From: Niebla homalea
Lineage: Eukaryota > Ascomycota > Lecanoromycetes > Lecanorales > Ramalinaceae
Assembly: GCA_019925105.1 (NCBI GenBank)
Contig: JAHGAU010000026.1
Span: 372,001-436,000 of the forward strand
Direction of reading: 5' to 3'
DNA: 64,000 bases
The notes under the pieces were generated by a model that was not told the DNA's origin, did no database searches, and saw only the letters and a list, made by a program, of their open reading frames with translations. The position numbers and the translations under genes were made by a program. Of the stretch, positions 33,417 through 44,264 are shown in pieces; the first letter of the stretch is position 1, and the number at the start of each line of letters is the position of its first letter.

Positions 33417-33594
33417 GTTGAGCGCTCAATGTGCAAGCATCACGATGATCAATCTCTTGGATGTCAGCTCTCTCCTTGTGTGATGAGAAGTGGAAAATCA
33501 TCGATGTTGAGCGCTCAATGTTCAAGCATCACGATGATCAATCTCTTGGATGTCAGCTCTCTCCTTGTGCGATGGGAAGTGGAGAATCATCGAG
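33417..33594. repeat. 89-bp tandem direct duplication
   Basis: Two adjacent units starting GTTGAGCGCTCAATG (33417 and 33506). They differ at only a handful of positions, nearly all transitions (for example TGTGTGATGAG against TGTGCGATGGG). Confidence 0.92.
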
Positions 33595-34642
33595 TAAACA
33601 CCTTCGCCCATTTTTGCTCTGAAAGCAAAAGTGAGGTCGAATGCGGCACATCACTCCCCTATTGCTCCAATAAAGTCAGCAATTTACCTCGCGACGAGGA
33701 TGCTTCTCACGTAGATGTGCTTGCTTGCCTACCGATGTGAATATCGGGACATCATCTTTGCCAGTGTGTGCCAATGATTTCCATTAACAGCCTCCACAAA
33801 CACTTGCGTAAGATCGTGTTGGCGCTTGGTGGTTGGCTACCTCTACGAAAATTTTATCCATCGAATGTTGAATCCTGCGTCCAATTTTCGTGTTTACACC
33901 AACGAGTCATCGTTTCAGACAGGGAATATGGTGGGAGGATGGCTTATCCTGAGCTGGCCATGTCGAACCAGCTGAATCGAATGGATCCAGCTCTCCCTCT
34001 TCACAGAATACAAATAATCTTGAAGTCTCCCAATACCAGAATCTACCCCCGAGTCCTCAGTCAATCAACCGTGCAAAATTACCAAGGTATCTCCAGCCAG
34101 CTCAGCCCACAAGGAACCGAGAGCTGAAACCCATTCTTACAAATCCTACAGCCCAACCCGCTGCATGGTCACGATTCACATCTCAGTTCTCGACTTCCCA
34201 CATTCCGCGTCGCCTCTCTGCAATTATGAATCCCTCACCATCCAGAACGCAAGCTTGCCCAGCCCCAAAATTAAAAAAAGCGGTGAGCCTTTTTTCCAAG
34301 ACAAAAGTCTCACTCTTTCCAAACCCCAACCCACGCCCCGCAAATCGCCTGACCACCTGGAATGGTAATGGTACTTTTTCAAAAAAAAACCATCGGGAAC
34401 CCATGATTCCTTTGAAACTCCTCTGAAATCCTTGGCCGTGGAAAAGTGGTGACACACCGCTCCCAGTGGCTCAAACATGTTTCCCCCCCCCCCCTCCCCC
34501 AGCAATTTCTCCAAGTCTCGATGCATTTTGATGATGATCGTGTGACAAAACTACAAGACTGACTCTGTCAGCACAACTTCCACTGTAAGGAAGCATCATC
34601 ATCATCTTCTTCTTCTTGGCATCAAAACCTCTTTATCCTATG

Positions 34643-34697
34643 CTATCCTATCCTATCCTATCCTGCGCGAGAGACGGTGAGAGAGAGAGAGAGAGCC
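34643..34697. repeat. Microsatellites TATCC and GA
   Basis: Several consecutive TATCC units followed by a GA tract of about 9 dinucleotides. Intergenic. Confidence 0.8.
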
Positions 34698-35539
34698 TGA
34701 TTGAATAAGATCATCAAGGGACCACCACACCCCCGCCTTTTTTTACGCGCTCAAGAACACTGATTACCACTACCACTACTACTACTCCTCTCTCGCCCCT
34801 TCCCTCCTCCTCCTCCTCCTCCCCACCCAAAAAAAAGGGAGGGAAAAGGGCGAAAAAAGGGCGATCCGATGATATCATCATCCTCCTCCATTTTCCCTCC
34901 TCGAAAGTTATTTCGCGTTGCGTGCGTGGCTAGGGGGAAAAAAAGAGATATTGTCAGCAGCAGCAAAGAGAGACAGAGATGATGATGGTGATGATGGGGA
35001 TTGGGTGGTCACAAGACAGGATGCTGGATTTGACAGATTACTCCCCCCCCCCCTTCCCACCCAAGTGGATGCAGTTAGCACTCAGATTATACATACGGTG
35101 GGGCGAGGTTGGCTCGGGAGGGGGCCCGGATGCAGGATGCAGGGTGAGCGCCAGGCGTGTAAGGTGGGAAAAAGATCCGGAGTGCATCGCAGGAATGGTG
35201 GCGTACATGCATGTGGTGGATATAGGGCGTGGTGGATGGTGGTGGCGCGGAGGTGCTCGGAGGTCTTCTTTATTTGAGAGTGGTGATTTGGAAGTGGACG
35301 GATCTGGCAATTGATTGGCGAGACAAGGAGAGAAAAGGGGAAAGGTTGTTCAGACATGGCGATATGAAATTGCAATGATAAGCACCGATAACAAAAAGAC
35401 CTATTGATACTTAGCGATGATATGCCAGTCTGTGGCCAAAAGTGTGGTGGTAGTGAGGACGGGTCTGTTTCACAAAAGCCTGCGCTTTCCAAATCCGAAT
35501 GCACCACAGGAGCAACTCGCTCTCTGAAGACGAAGATCC

Positions 35540-37026
35540 CTACCTCCTGGACTCATCGCATATTTGGAGGAATTTGTAGATGCCCTCCACACCTTCGTAA
35601 TCTTGGCTGCCGCCCGTGGGTCTCGCACTGCGCTGATATGGCGATCTGGGAGGAGAAGCGGACGGCCAGTCGTATGGGTCTTCCAAGCTTTCGTACCCAG
35701 ATGGGGAGACTGGATTTTTGGTTGGCGAGGGTAGTCTACTGTCGTCGAGTTCATTCTCATAGTGGTTTTCTGGGGACTGGAGGCTCTGCGCGGATAACGA
35801 TGGCGAGAGCGTGTCCTGCCACTGCAATCTCGCCCGCCCAACTTCTTCGAAGAGCGCGGCATCATTATTCGGCTTTGTGAAGTAAGCTTCCTCACTCAAA
35901 TCGCTAAGCATGTCTTCCTCCTTGGTGCCCACAGGGGCGAAAGGGAAGAGTAAAGCCATCTGTACTTGCTTTTGATCATGCCACGCCTCATCTTCCACCA
36001 CTACTCCTCTCGTCACACCAACCTCATCGCAGAGTCGAGATACAAGCTCAGCGTCGCAACCCGGAAACTTCACGGCCAGCATAGGGCCTTCAGAGGTCTC
36101 CTTGAGCGTGATGGGCAGATCGCCAAATTCAGCCAAGCGATTGAGATCACCTTGGATAGAAGCCAGATCCTTCAACGCCCTGGCGAAGTCACCCGACAAT
36201 ACATCCAGCATCCCAGGTGTATTCAACGTCATCGCCTCCACCTCCCCCATCTCTTGGTTTCCAAGGACCGGCAGCAATGCCGTCACAGTTGGCGCGATCT
36301 TGAATTCCAGACTCGTCCCCTTGACCATCATCTTATTACCTCTTTCTAGCTCCTTGTATGCTGCCGCCTCTGTAGCAGACACACACCGGAACCTTTTCTC
36401 TCCCGTCATGCTGTCAACGCCATCATATCGAACCCTCCCGCCATTCACGCAAAATGCGCGAATGCCAGCGCTGACATTCTGCACCACGCTGGCATTGCAT
36501 CCCGCCGTATGACTGAACTGTCTTGCACACCCACCACCGAGGGTATACCCGCCAGCGGTGCGGGGTAACGTCCCACCAGTGAGGTTCGGGCGGAGAGTGG
36601 AGGCGAAGGGGGTAAGCCCGCGAGCCCCGAGGGCGCGGCTGGTGCGGGATGTTGGGAGTTGGGAGCGGAGCGGACGAGAAGGTTGCTTGATGGATTTGGT
36701 GATGAAGGTGCGATGTGGTTGGGTGGAGAACCAGCGGATGTTGTTGTGAGCGGTTTGACTGCGAGCCTGCTTGAGCAGGGCGAGAGGGTGGATGGGTTGG
36801 GCTTTGGCGTATGCATAAGCGGGTTGAGCAGTTCCTGAAGTGCTCACAGTGGTGGTAGCATTCGTGGGTGGGAATTTTGAACGGATTAGATGGGCTGTTT
36901 TGTGGAACGCAAACCTGGGTTATTGGATTAGCTGAGACGGCTCAGGGAGGAGAGCTTATTGGTCGAGACTCACCGGACAGCCTTCAGTGCCTTGGGCACT
37001 AGAAGGTGCCCGCTCGAGGGCGCCAT
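35540..37026 (-). CDS. Conserved fungal protein, probably mitochondrial (CK2 beta-2-subunit-like in name)
   Basis: Exons 37026-36974 (17 codons plus 2 nt) and 36914-35540; 475 aa. The N-terminus MAPSSGHLLVPKALKAVRFA continues as a long Arg/Ser/Thr-rich, acid-poor stretch of about 150 residues with RWFSTQ-like motifs, typical of mitochondrial import. The conserved core is about 200-350: GTSLEFKIAPTVTALLPVL, LASIQGDLNRLAEFGDLPIT and VKFPGCDAELVSRLCDEVGV with RGVV. The last 100 residues are disordered with a Pro/Ser-rich tail. I recall such proteins being labelled casein kinase II beta 2 subunit in fungal annotations; the CK2-beta zinc motif is not visible, so that name may be wrong. The gene model is sure, the function is not. 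Confidence 0.8.
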
Positions 37027-37856
37027 CTTATTGAAACAAATCAGTATAGGTTGTTGGTGGGAGAGAAGAAGAGGCCAAAGCTGCTCACGCGCCACTTATC
37101 GTCATATGGCTAGGAAACGGTCCGCGCTAACCTGTTGCAGTTTCAAATAGTCACGTGAGCGCGGCTCTCATTATCAAAATTACCCTACCCGGTGTTGTCA
37201 AGCGGGCTTTTCATCACCACGACGTCGTGATGAACCTCAATCTCCACACTTTATCCGGGTCAATGCTTGAACGACCGTGATTCTATGAAATTGAGGTTCG
37301 AAATTGCCGTAATGAGTTAGCTTAGGACCAGCGAGGGTAGACTGCACCCAACGCTAAACGATTAACCGACCTGCAGCGTCCACCATGTCAGCCCAACAAG
37401 CGCGTTCCATCGATGGACTGGCTTGGCGAGTATGCGCACATTGAAATCTCCGCGCACTCGTAGCAACTGATGTGCAATGCACACCACGTGTGCAGAAGGT
37501 ATTGCGCTTTTCGCAACGCAAAGTTCGATTCAGAGGCCTGGTGCAGCCAGCAAGGTTTGACAAATGTAGTCGCCCATATTACCGAATGGTACTTTCGCAG
37601 ATTTAGATAGATTTGAGAATGCGGTTCAGAGACCGTCCGCCAGCCAAGGAACTTGACACACTTGTTAATGGAAGAGATTATGGCATGCGCAACAAACGTG
37701 CTGATCAAGGAAGTTGCCGGATGCGATCCAGGAAATAATAGCAAGCAAAGATGAATTGCAGCAGATGCAAATTGGCTCGAGAAGGAGGACTCAATGCTTC
37801 CATTGTTTTATACTACCGTATGAATAGTAAATCCATGTCCTCAAGTTGTTCGAACC
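37027..37856. other. Intergenic
   Basis: Promoter of the preceding gene and 3' flank of the L35 gene, 830 bp. Nothing else seen. Confidence 0.5.
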
Positions 37857-38446
37857 TTATGCTTCAGCCTGTCAAGGGTCAGTAGCCATTTTGGCACATG
37901 AATGCCTTGCAGACCAGCAAATCTTAATTTTAGGCATGGTGGAGGACTCGTACCTTGACGGCATATTTCCTTTGCGGGAAGTGCATCTGCCTCTTCTTCT
38001 GTTTCTCGGAGATGATAGTGTTCTCATGTTTGGTCAACCTTCTCCTAATTGCGCGAGTCTGCTTGGGTCGTAGGTCGAGCGGTAGATACTTCTTCTTCGC
38101 GTAGAAGAGACGTAGCTGAGAGCGTTGATTTTGGTTGATGACAGTAAGGACGCGGGCGATGGATTTGCGGAGGTCGTGGCTGCAGCAAGTCCTCGGCTTA
38201 GCGGTTTCCCCTACGATTTCCATTTCGATCAAATCACGATTTGAACGTACATCTTTGTGAGCTTCGATGAAGCTCCCCCAGCGATCTTCTGCGTGCGCAG
38301 CTGGCCCAGCTCTGTCTTAAGGTCCACAAGCTGTTTCCTTAGATCATCCTTGCTTTTGCCCCAGAGGCTTCCGGTTTTCACTTTGGCGGAAGACTAATAG
38401 CTTGATCAGCAGATTTCCAACTAGAGGGGATAATTGTCCATGCCAT
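37857..38446 (-). CDS. RPL35: 60S ribosomal protein L35 (uL29)
   Basis: Large-subunit protein at the peptide exit tunnel. Exons: initiator ATG (38446-38444, uncertain), 38393-38251, 38179-37954 and 37868-37857; 127 aa. Family motifs: [85 protein letters not shown] and [10 protein letters not shown]. The last coding exon is only 12 nt (AEA and stop); its intron ends with a perfect TACTGAC branch site before CCCTTGACAG. Exon 2 starts right after the initiator, as in many fungal RP genes, but the only ATG placed suitably is followed by GC, so a GC-AG intron or a more distant start is needed. Shares an upstream region with GOS1. Confidence 0.94.
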
Positions 38447-38754
38447 ATTGATTGACTGTCCACAAGAATGATGGCTGGTGGTGATGTCGCCGTACTTTGT
38501 CCGCATCAAAGATGTGCGGACTTCATGCCAAGACTTTTTAGCGCAAAAATGTTAGCGAGCTGCAGCGCCAAAAGTAGTGAGGCAGTCAAGGCATCTTCCG
38601 AAGCTGCATCTATTCTGAGATTCTGCAGTACTAACCCCCAATTCTCATGTGCAGTAAGCTCTAATTGGATGGAAAATGGTTGTGGTATCAGAACTGTACC
38701 AGCAAAGACCCAATCCTTGAAACAAGATTGTACAGCGAACAGAATACCCAGACA
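38447..38754. promoter_or_regulatory. Bidirectional promoter L35 / GOS1
   Basis: 308 bp between divergent start codons (the L35 start being provisional). No specific element identified. Confidence 0.45.
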
Positions 38755-39570
38755 ATGTCAGCGGCGACAGGCTCCTGGGCTCAGCTCCGTGCCCAGACTC
38801 GAAGCCTGGAAACACAAGTACGGTACCTGGATATGTCTCTTCAAGAGAGTGTCAGCTCAAATTTTACAGACCGAAACCCTTTTCGCAACGTACTCCCAAT
38901 TCGCCTCCACCTCAAAGATCTCCCCCAAGCCCAGCGAAGAAGAACAAAAAGCGGAATCGCAAATCCAGGAACTCATAGAAAAGGTGCGCAAGTGCCCCAT
39001 TACACTCATGGAGCCATTGACAGACCGAGCTGGGCTTATTATGGTGTCCAACCCCAGCGCGAAACCCTCATCTCCTCTCTCTCCCGCCTCCTCGACTCCG
39101 AAGCCACCCTCACCTCCTCCGCCCTGAAGCAAAACAACCTCTCTCGGCATCGGGACCTCCTCCACGAACACCGCTCCGAGCTTTCCCGCATTCGCTCCCA
39201 AATCTCTACCGCCCGGGACCGTGCTAACTTACTTTCCAACGTGCGCTCAGACATCGACGCCTACCATCGCTCCTCCTCTCAAAACCCCGGCGAAGCTGAA
39301 GCGGATTATATGCTGGAGGAGAGGGGGCGCATTGACAGGAGTCACAACACTGTGGATGGCGTGCTGAGTCAGGCGTATGCGATCAACGATAATTTTGGAC
39401 AGCAGAGGGAGGTGCTGGCGAACGTCAATAGGAGAATCGTCGGGGCGGCGAGCCAGATACCCGGGGTCAACAGTCTGATTGGGAGGATCGGGGCGAAGAA
39501 GAGGAGGGATGGGATAATACTGGGGAGCTTCATTGCATTTTGTTGCTTGATGCTATTGTACTTCATATGA
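38755..39570 (+). CDS. GOS1: Golgi Qb-SNARE Gos1 (GOSR1-like)
   Basis: SNARE for intra-Golgi and ER-Golgi transport. Exons 38755-38817, 38870-38983, 39058-39570, all joined in phase 0; 229 aa. N-terminal helical regulatory region: MSAATGSWAQLRAQTRSLET, then TLFATYSQFAS and a Lys/Glu-rich coil. The middle contains ALKQNNLSRHRDLLHEHRSE. The SNARE motif is at about 155-205 (IDRSHNTVDGVLSQAYAIND, then QREVLANVNRRIVGAA), followed by IPGVNSLIGRI and a C-terminal anchor (IILGSFIAFCCLMLLYFI) ending the protein. Length and order match Gos1/GOS-28. Its 3' end lies 75 bp from that of ATP10, tail to tail. Confidence 0.95.
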   Translation: MSAATGSWAQLRAQTRSLETQVRYLDMSLQESVSSNFTDRNPFRNVLPIRLHLKDLPQAQRRRTKSGIANPGTHRKGAQVPHYTHGAIDRPSWAYYGVQPQRETLISSLSRLLDSEATLTSSALKQNNLSRHRDLLHEHRSELSRIRSQISTARDRANLLSNVRSDIDAYHRSSSQNPGEAEADYMLEERGRIDRSHNTVDGVLSQAYAINDNFGQQREVLANVNRRIVGAASQIPGVNSLIGRIGAKKRRDGIILGSFIAFCCLMLLYFI

Positions 39571-39645
39571 TACCAGCATCTCGTCTAGCGTGGGGCATGC
39601 ATGCATTGGAAGGGCGTTGCTTGGAAAGCATGGAAAATGGGGAAT

Positions 39646-40733
39646 CTATTGAGATTTGATCTCTTGATGAGACATCAATGGCGGCTTCTCTGGAGCCTTA
39701 TTCGTACCAGCCTTCATCTTCACGGCAGTACCAGCAGTCCTTGTACTCGGCCCCTCAACCAGCTTCCTCACCGCGCTGACCAGACTCTGTTTCTCCTCCT
39801 CGGTGGCATCCCCACATCCGGCCCACCGAATTTTACACTGCGTGTCCACCAGATACACATGCCCGACCTTCGCATTGATCATATTGATATCCAAGCGAGT
39901 GTAATCCGTGATCCCCTTGGTCACCACAAACCACCTCCCCCATTCGCTCTCGGGCATCTGCTCCCGCTGCCACCCGGTATACCACCAAACCAGAAACCTC
40001 CTAATCCAGCCTTCCATGGTGGTGATATTCACGATTTGCAACCCTTTGCCCCCCAGCCTTTCCAGCTCGGTAGCCAACGCAGGATTATGCTCCGCAGAGG
40101 TGTAAGAGTTCCCTTGGTCGACGGACCACTGATCACAGAGCATGCGGACGATGGTGTATTTGCCCCGCATCACGTTTGTGGTGTCATGTATGCCGTTCAC
40201 ATCGGCTAAGGTGTACCCCTGCATATTGGGGAAATAGAGTGCGGTCTCGGCGCGGAAGAGCTTAGGCGTGGCGAGGAAACTCTTGCCTTTGTGGTGGCGC
40301 ATGAGGGTCCAGTTGCGAAAGGCCGGCTTCATGAATTGGCGGGCTCTGTAATGCATTTCTTTTAACATGATTGTGAAAGGGAAGAGGGATAAAGGCTGGG
40401 CCAGCAAAGTAGGGGAGCTCACGCTTCACGTGAATCAAAAAAGTCTTCTATGATCTCCCGAGTGGGTCTGTGGTCATAATGGCTGTTGTCGCCTGGCAAC
40501 GGTATCTCAGGCTGACCAATTGGTTTCCTGAGTTGCTCCAGCACCGGTGGCTGGTCTCTGGGAGCCTTTTTGGCAGGCATGATGGGGAGGGGGTTGCGAT
40601 TGGGCGGTGTTCGGGTCGTGACAGAGACATTGCGACGAGGCATCAAGGCCTTGTGTTTGCAGGATGGACAAACCCATGGCGGTATTTGCGTCAAACGTAC
40701 GGCTTGATATAAGGAGGGAGATCGTACAGACAT
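39646..40733 (-). CDS. ATP10: Mitochondrial ATPase complex assembly factor Atp10
   Basis: Inner-membrane chaperone for Fo subunit 6 (Atp6) during F1Fo ATP synthase assembly. Exons 40733-40423 and 40345-39646; 336 aa. N-terminus with Arg/Ser-rich targeting character (MSVRSPSLYQAVRL) and a CPSC pair, then PAKKAPRD. The conserved core includes FLATPKLFRAETALYFPNMQ, GYTLADVNGIHDTTNVMRGK, TIVRMLCDQWS, TTMEGWIRRFLVWWY and the end block VGHVYLVDTQCKIRWAGCG, as in the Atp10 family. The two Cys near the latter are conserved in the family. The C-terminus is Lys/Ala/Pro-rich. The start was chosen over no other Met; it begins the targeting sequence. Divergent from the family X polymerase. Confidence 0.94.
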
Positions 40734-40998
40734 CTCTGCAAATATATAACCACAGCTCAATTTGTTTTTGGTTCAGGCTTCAATTATACTCTAGTGGTTC
40801 CTCAAATCACATGCTTTCGTGATGCGATCTAAGCCGATTGCAGCATGGCGTGTCGTCGTCGGTGTCATCCCGTACCACTGACGTTCTCGTTGACCCCTCC
40901 TCCCCACCAAAGTGAAGCCACTAGGCAACTGCCATATCCTTTGACGCATTCAGCAACATCTTTATGGCTTCTGGCTTACCCTTGCAGTCTTACAAAGT
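40734..40998. promoter_or_regulatory. Bidirectional promoter ATP10 / Pol X
   Basis: 265 bp between divergent start codons; must serve both genes. A TTCTCGTTG and CT-rich stretch lies near 40880-40910. No specific factor site claimed. Confidence 0.5.
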
Positions 40999-43327
40999 AT
41001 GGAGAAGGAAGAAAAGGAGGCTCTCTTCAAGGAGCTGTGGGCCCTTGATGACGATGTGGAAGATGAAGTTGAGGACTTAATTGAGATACCTCGATTGCAA
41101 CATGCAGCTAAACGTCGAGGTAGCCTATCTCGTATAACGACTGTGACCTCACATGGAATTGGTCCTGAGCGCTTTATCGTACCACAGCCCAACATCGGTC
41201 TGAGTCGTACTACTTCAGCCCCTCAAGTAGCAGCAATAGCAGCAGTAGCAGCCGCAACAGTGAATAACCGCTTTCATCTCTCAAGACCTCAAACGAGACC
41301 TATTGCTACTGGACAACTGCTCTCGACTGAAAAGATTTCGATCGATCTCACAGAATCACCGAAGCCCACCAGACCACCAGCTGCACCTCCATCAAAGGTG
41401 ACTTTACGAGCGTCAGCTAAGCGCAAGCGGGAGCAGGAGCCGGAGCTGCAGATGCAGCCTGAGGACAAACAAGTTTTTAAAACTTCATCTTTCTTCTTTT
41501 ACCCAAACGACGATGCTCAACCAGGGAAGAAATTCCGAATCAGGCAATTTCGAGAGTATGGCGGCACCTGGGTACGAGAATGGAGACCGGAAGACATCAC
41601 TCATGTCATCCTGGATGGAGGGGCAACCCTTCAGCATCTCCGAGACGGCTTGATGCTCGACGCCATTCCCGAGCACCTCATAGTAGTCAATGAAATTTAT
41701 CCAGCCGACTGCATCGAGTTCGGTCTTATGGTCAGGCCAACGCAGTGGATGTACAAGGTGGAAGATCCTGCAAAAGATTCGGAAGCTGTTACTGCCGCAT
41801 ATTTATCCAAAGACTCAGATGCTCCTTTACCACTGAAGCCTGCAAAGCCGCCGAAAGGGTTCGATGTGACACCATCCCGGACTGAAAGTAGTGGCAGCGA
41901 CTTCATGTTTGGGGGCACATGGGACGAACCGTCTAAGTCTCCAATACTGCAGCGCCCTCAATCTCCTTCACCTGCTTTCAAGAGGCCTGAAGACGCTTTG
42001 AGCGACGCCATCGCAGAGGCTCAAGCCACGAAAGACTTGGTAGGTCCATTCAGCGCCTCACAAAGGTGTGGACCGGCTAATGTTGAACTAGCCTCTGGAT
42101 TTTGATGACGATGCAAGCGACAGATCCAGTCCTGAGCCTGCATCGGCTCGCGAACTTAGTGACTCGGGTAGTGACGAGGAGCAACGTCGTCCACGCTCAA
42201 AGAAGAAAAAGCCGACAAAGTCAAAGCAATGGCGAGAACAGTTCAGCTGTATGACCTCGAATGACGGCAACTCTGGAGACAACAATCCCAATGCTCGTAC
42301 AATCGACTTACTACAGCAGATGGCCAATTACTACGACATGACTAAAGATCACTGGCGCACAATGGCCTACCGCAAAGCTATCGGCCAACTCAAGAAGTGC
42401 AACGCCGTCAAGATCACCACCTCCGCCCAAGCAATCCAGATTCCCTTCATCGGCCAACGCCTCGCCGATAAGATTGAGGAGATAGTCTGGACCAACAAAC
42501 TTCGCCGGCTTGACAACACCAAACTCGATGCCAACGACGAAGTCCTGCAAACCTTCCTCAAGATCTACAGCGTCGGCTTCGCCCAAGCAAGCCGTTGGAT
42601 TGAGGAAGGCCACCGCTCCCTCACCGACCTCACTACTAAAGCCTCCTTGACAAAGAACCAGAAACTTGGCATCGCCCATTACGAAGACTTCAACACCCGC
42701 ATTCCTCGCGACGAAATGGCCCAACATAATACTTACGTCCGCTCCTTCGCCGCCAAAATTGACAAAACCCTCGAATTCACCATTGGGGGCTCCTACAGGC
42801 GCGGCGCACCTGACTCGGGCGACATCGATTTCATCGTCACGAAACCCGAGCTGGCCAGTCTCGACACCATCCGCACCATCATGACCGATACCATAATTCC
42901 TCGCCTCTTCGATGCGGGGTATCTGAAATGTGGTCTCGCCACCACTAGCTCCGGTAAGGCTGGTGGGAGTAAGTGGCATGGTGCTTGCTGCCTCCCCTCC
43001 CCTGCTCCCTCATTACCGGCCTCCAGCACCAGCCCCGAGCCAGCACAGCAGGTCTGGCGACGCATCGATTTCCTCTTCGTCCCCCCGGCCGAGATGGGTG
43101 CGGCGCTGATCTATTTCACTGGAAACGACATTTTCAACCGGAGCATACGTCTCCTTGCCAGTAAGCAGGGAATGCGGTTGAATCAGAAAGGGTTGTGGAA
43201 GGATGTCATGAGGGGACCCGGACGGAGCAAAGTCAGTGAGGGAACGCTGGTGGAGGGCAGGGATGAGAGGGTCATCTTTGAGAAGTTAGGGGTGCCATGG
43301 CGGGAGCCGAGGGAGAGGGTTTGTTGA
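40999..43327 (+). CDS. POL4: Family X DNA polymerase (Pol4 / Pol lambda-like)
   Basis: Gap-filling polymerase for base excision repair and end joining. Exons 40999-42039 and 42092-43327; 758 aa. BRCT domain at about 157-254 (FKTSSFFFYPNDD, FREYGGTWVREW, THVILDG). A Ser/Pro linker with acidic DFDDDAS follows. The 8-kDa/HhH region begins at NARTIDLLQQMANYYDMTKD with WRTMAYRKAIGQL and IQIPFIGQRLADKIEEIV. Catalytic palm: GGSYRRGAPDSGDIDFIV with Asp591 and Asp593, and Asp673 in WRRIDFLFV; steric/fingers motif ALIYFTGNDIFNRSIR. All three metal-binding Asp are present. An insert rich in Pro, Ala and Ser lies between the second and third Asp. Ends with GVPWREPRERVC. Confidence 0.95.
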
Positions 43328-44264
43328 GGGTTGGGCAGGATGATGAGAGAGAGAGAGGCTGTCACAGGGCGTTGCATACTTGGGTCCGTCTCCCCGACGG
43401 TTTCAGATTGGCACAAGGTGGCCTATTTGGATGGCACCAATTGGGGGGGAGGGCCAGATGATTGGATTTGTGAAGCCTTGAGATCTGGATACACCACTGC
43501 ACGATCAAATGTATCTCTTAGTTTTCTGGCGACTTCCTTTCCCTTTGGATTACAAAGATTAGTATCACGTTATCAACTCCAGTCTTTCAGTACGTTCCCA
43601 ACAACATTGGCTCCCAAGACATCTTGTAAAGCAACGTTTGCTGATGGAAAAGAAAACGCAATTGATCGACCTTCACGGACCAAACCTGACCAGTAGTAGT
43701 ACAACATCCCACAAATGCAAATTTCCCAGAATCAGAAGATCGGGGCGGGCAACAGCAAAGTCTGCACATACCGTTCCAGTCAATTAATACGAATGAAGGA
43801 CCACAAGTAAAACAGCTTCTCTATTCGGATTCCGCGTATGTACATATTGTTAGTCTGGGGGAACTAAAGCTGTCGGACGCCATCGCCCGAATGCCCGGAG
43901 ATGCTTGCTAATCTATGAAGTTCATGACATGATCGTACCCCTCGTGAGACTCGTATGATCGGGACAAGGGAGAGGGAGGAAGCAAAGAGGGAGGAAGCAA
44001 AGAAAAAGAGGGAAAGAGAGAGAGAAGAGAAGGAGATGAGAAAGACATCCCCTCAGCAAGATACCCAAGATGATGCACCCTCAGTTGGGGGAGAGATCAC
44101 AGGGAGTCGGGTGGCTGTCGCTTCCATCCACTTGCCGTGCAGGGAGAACCTCACATCACCTGCCCCTTCTCCTCCATCGGGGTGAACACCTCTTCCACTC
44201 TCCTCCCGTCCCCGCCATTCCACCCGGCAACATCACCATGAAAGCTGGGTTGAAGCGAGCTCGG
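43328..44264. other. Intergenic between convergent genes
   Basis: About 940 bp, with a purine-rich GAGAGGGAGGAAGC-like tract near 43965-44040. No gene recognised. Confidence 0.5.

Larger units (their letters stand above)
32740..35539. other. Long intergenic region with low-complexity tracts
   Basis: 2.8 kb without a recognisable gene. It contains an 89-bp tandem duplication (33417-33594), poly-C near 34484-34500, a TATCC array (about 34643-34670), a GA tract (34678-34695) and G/A-rich DNA at 34840-34990. Confidence 0.55.
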
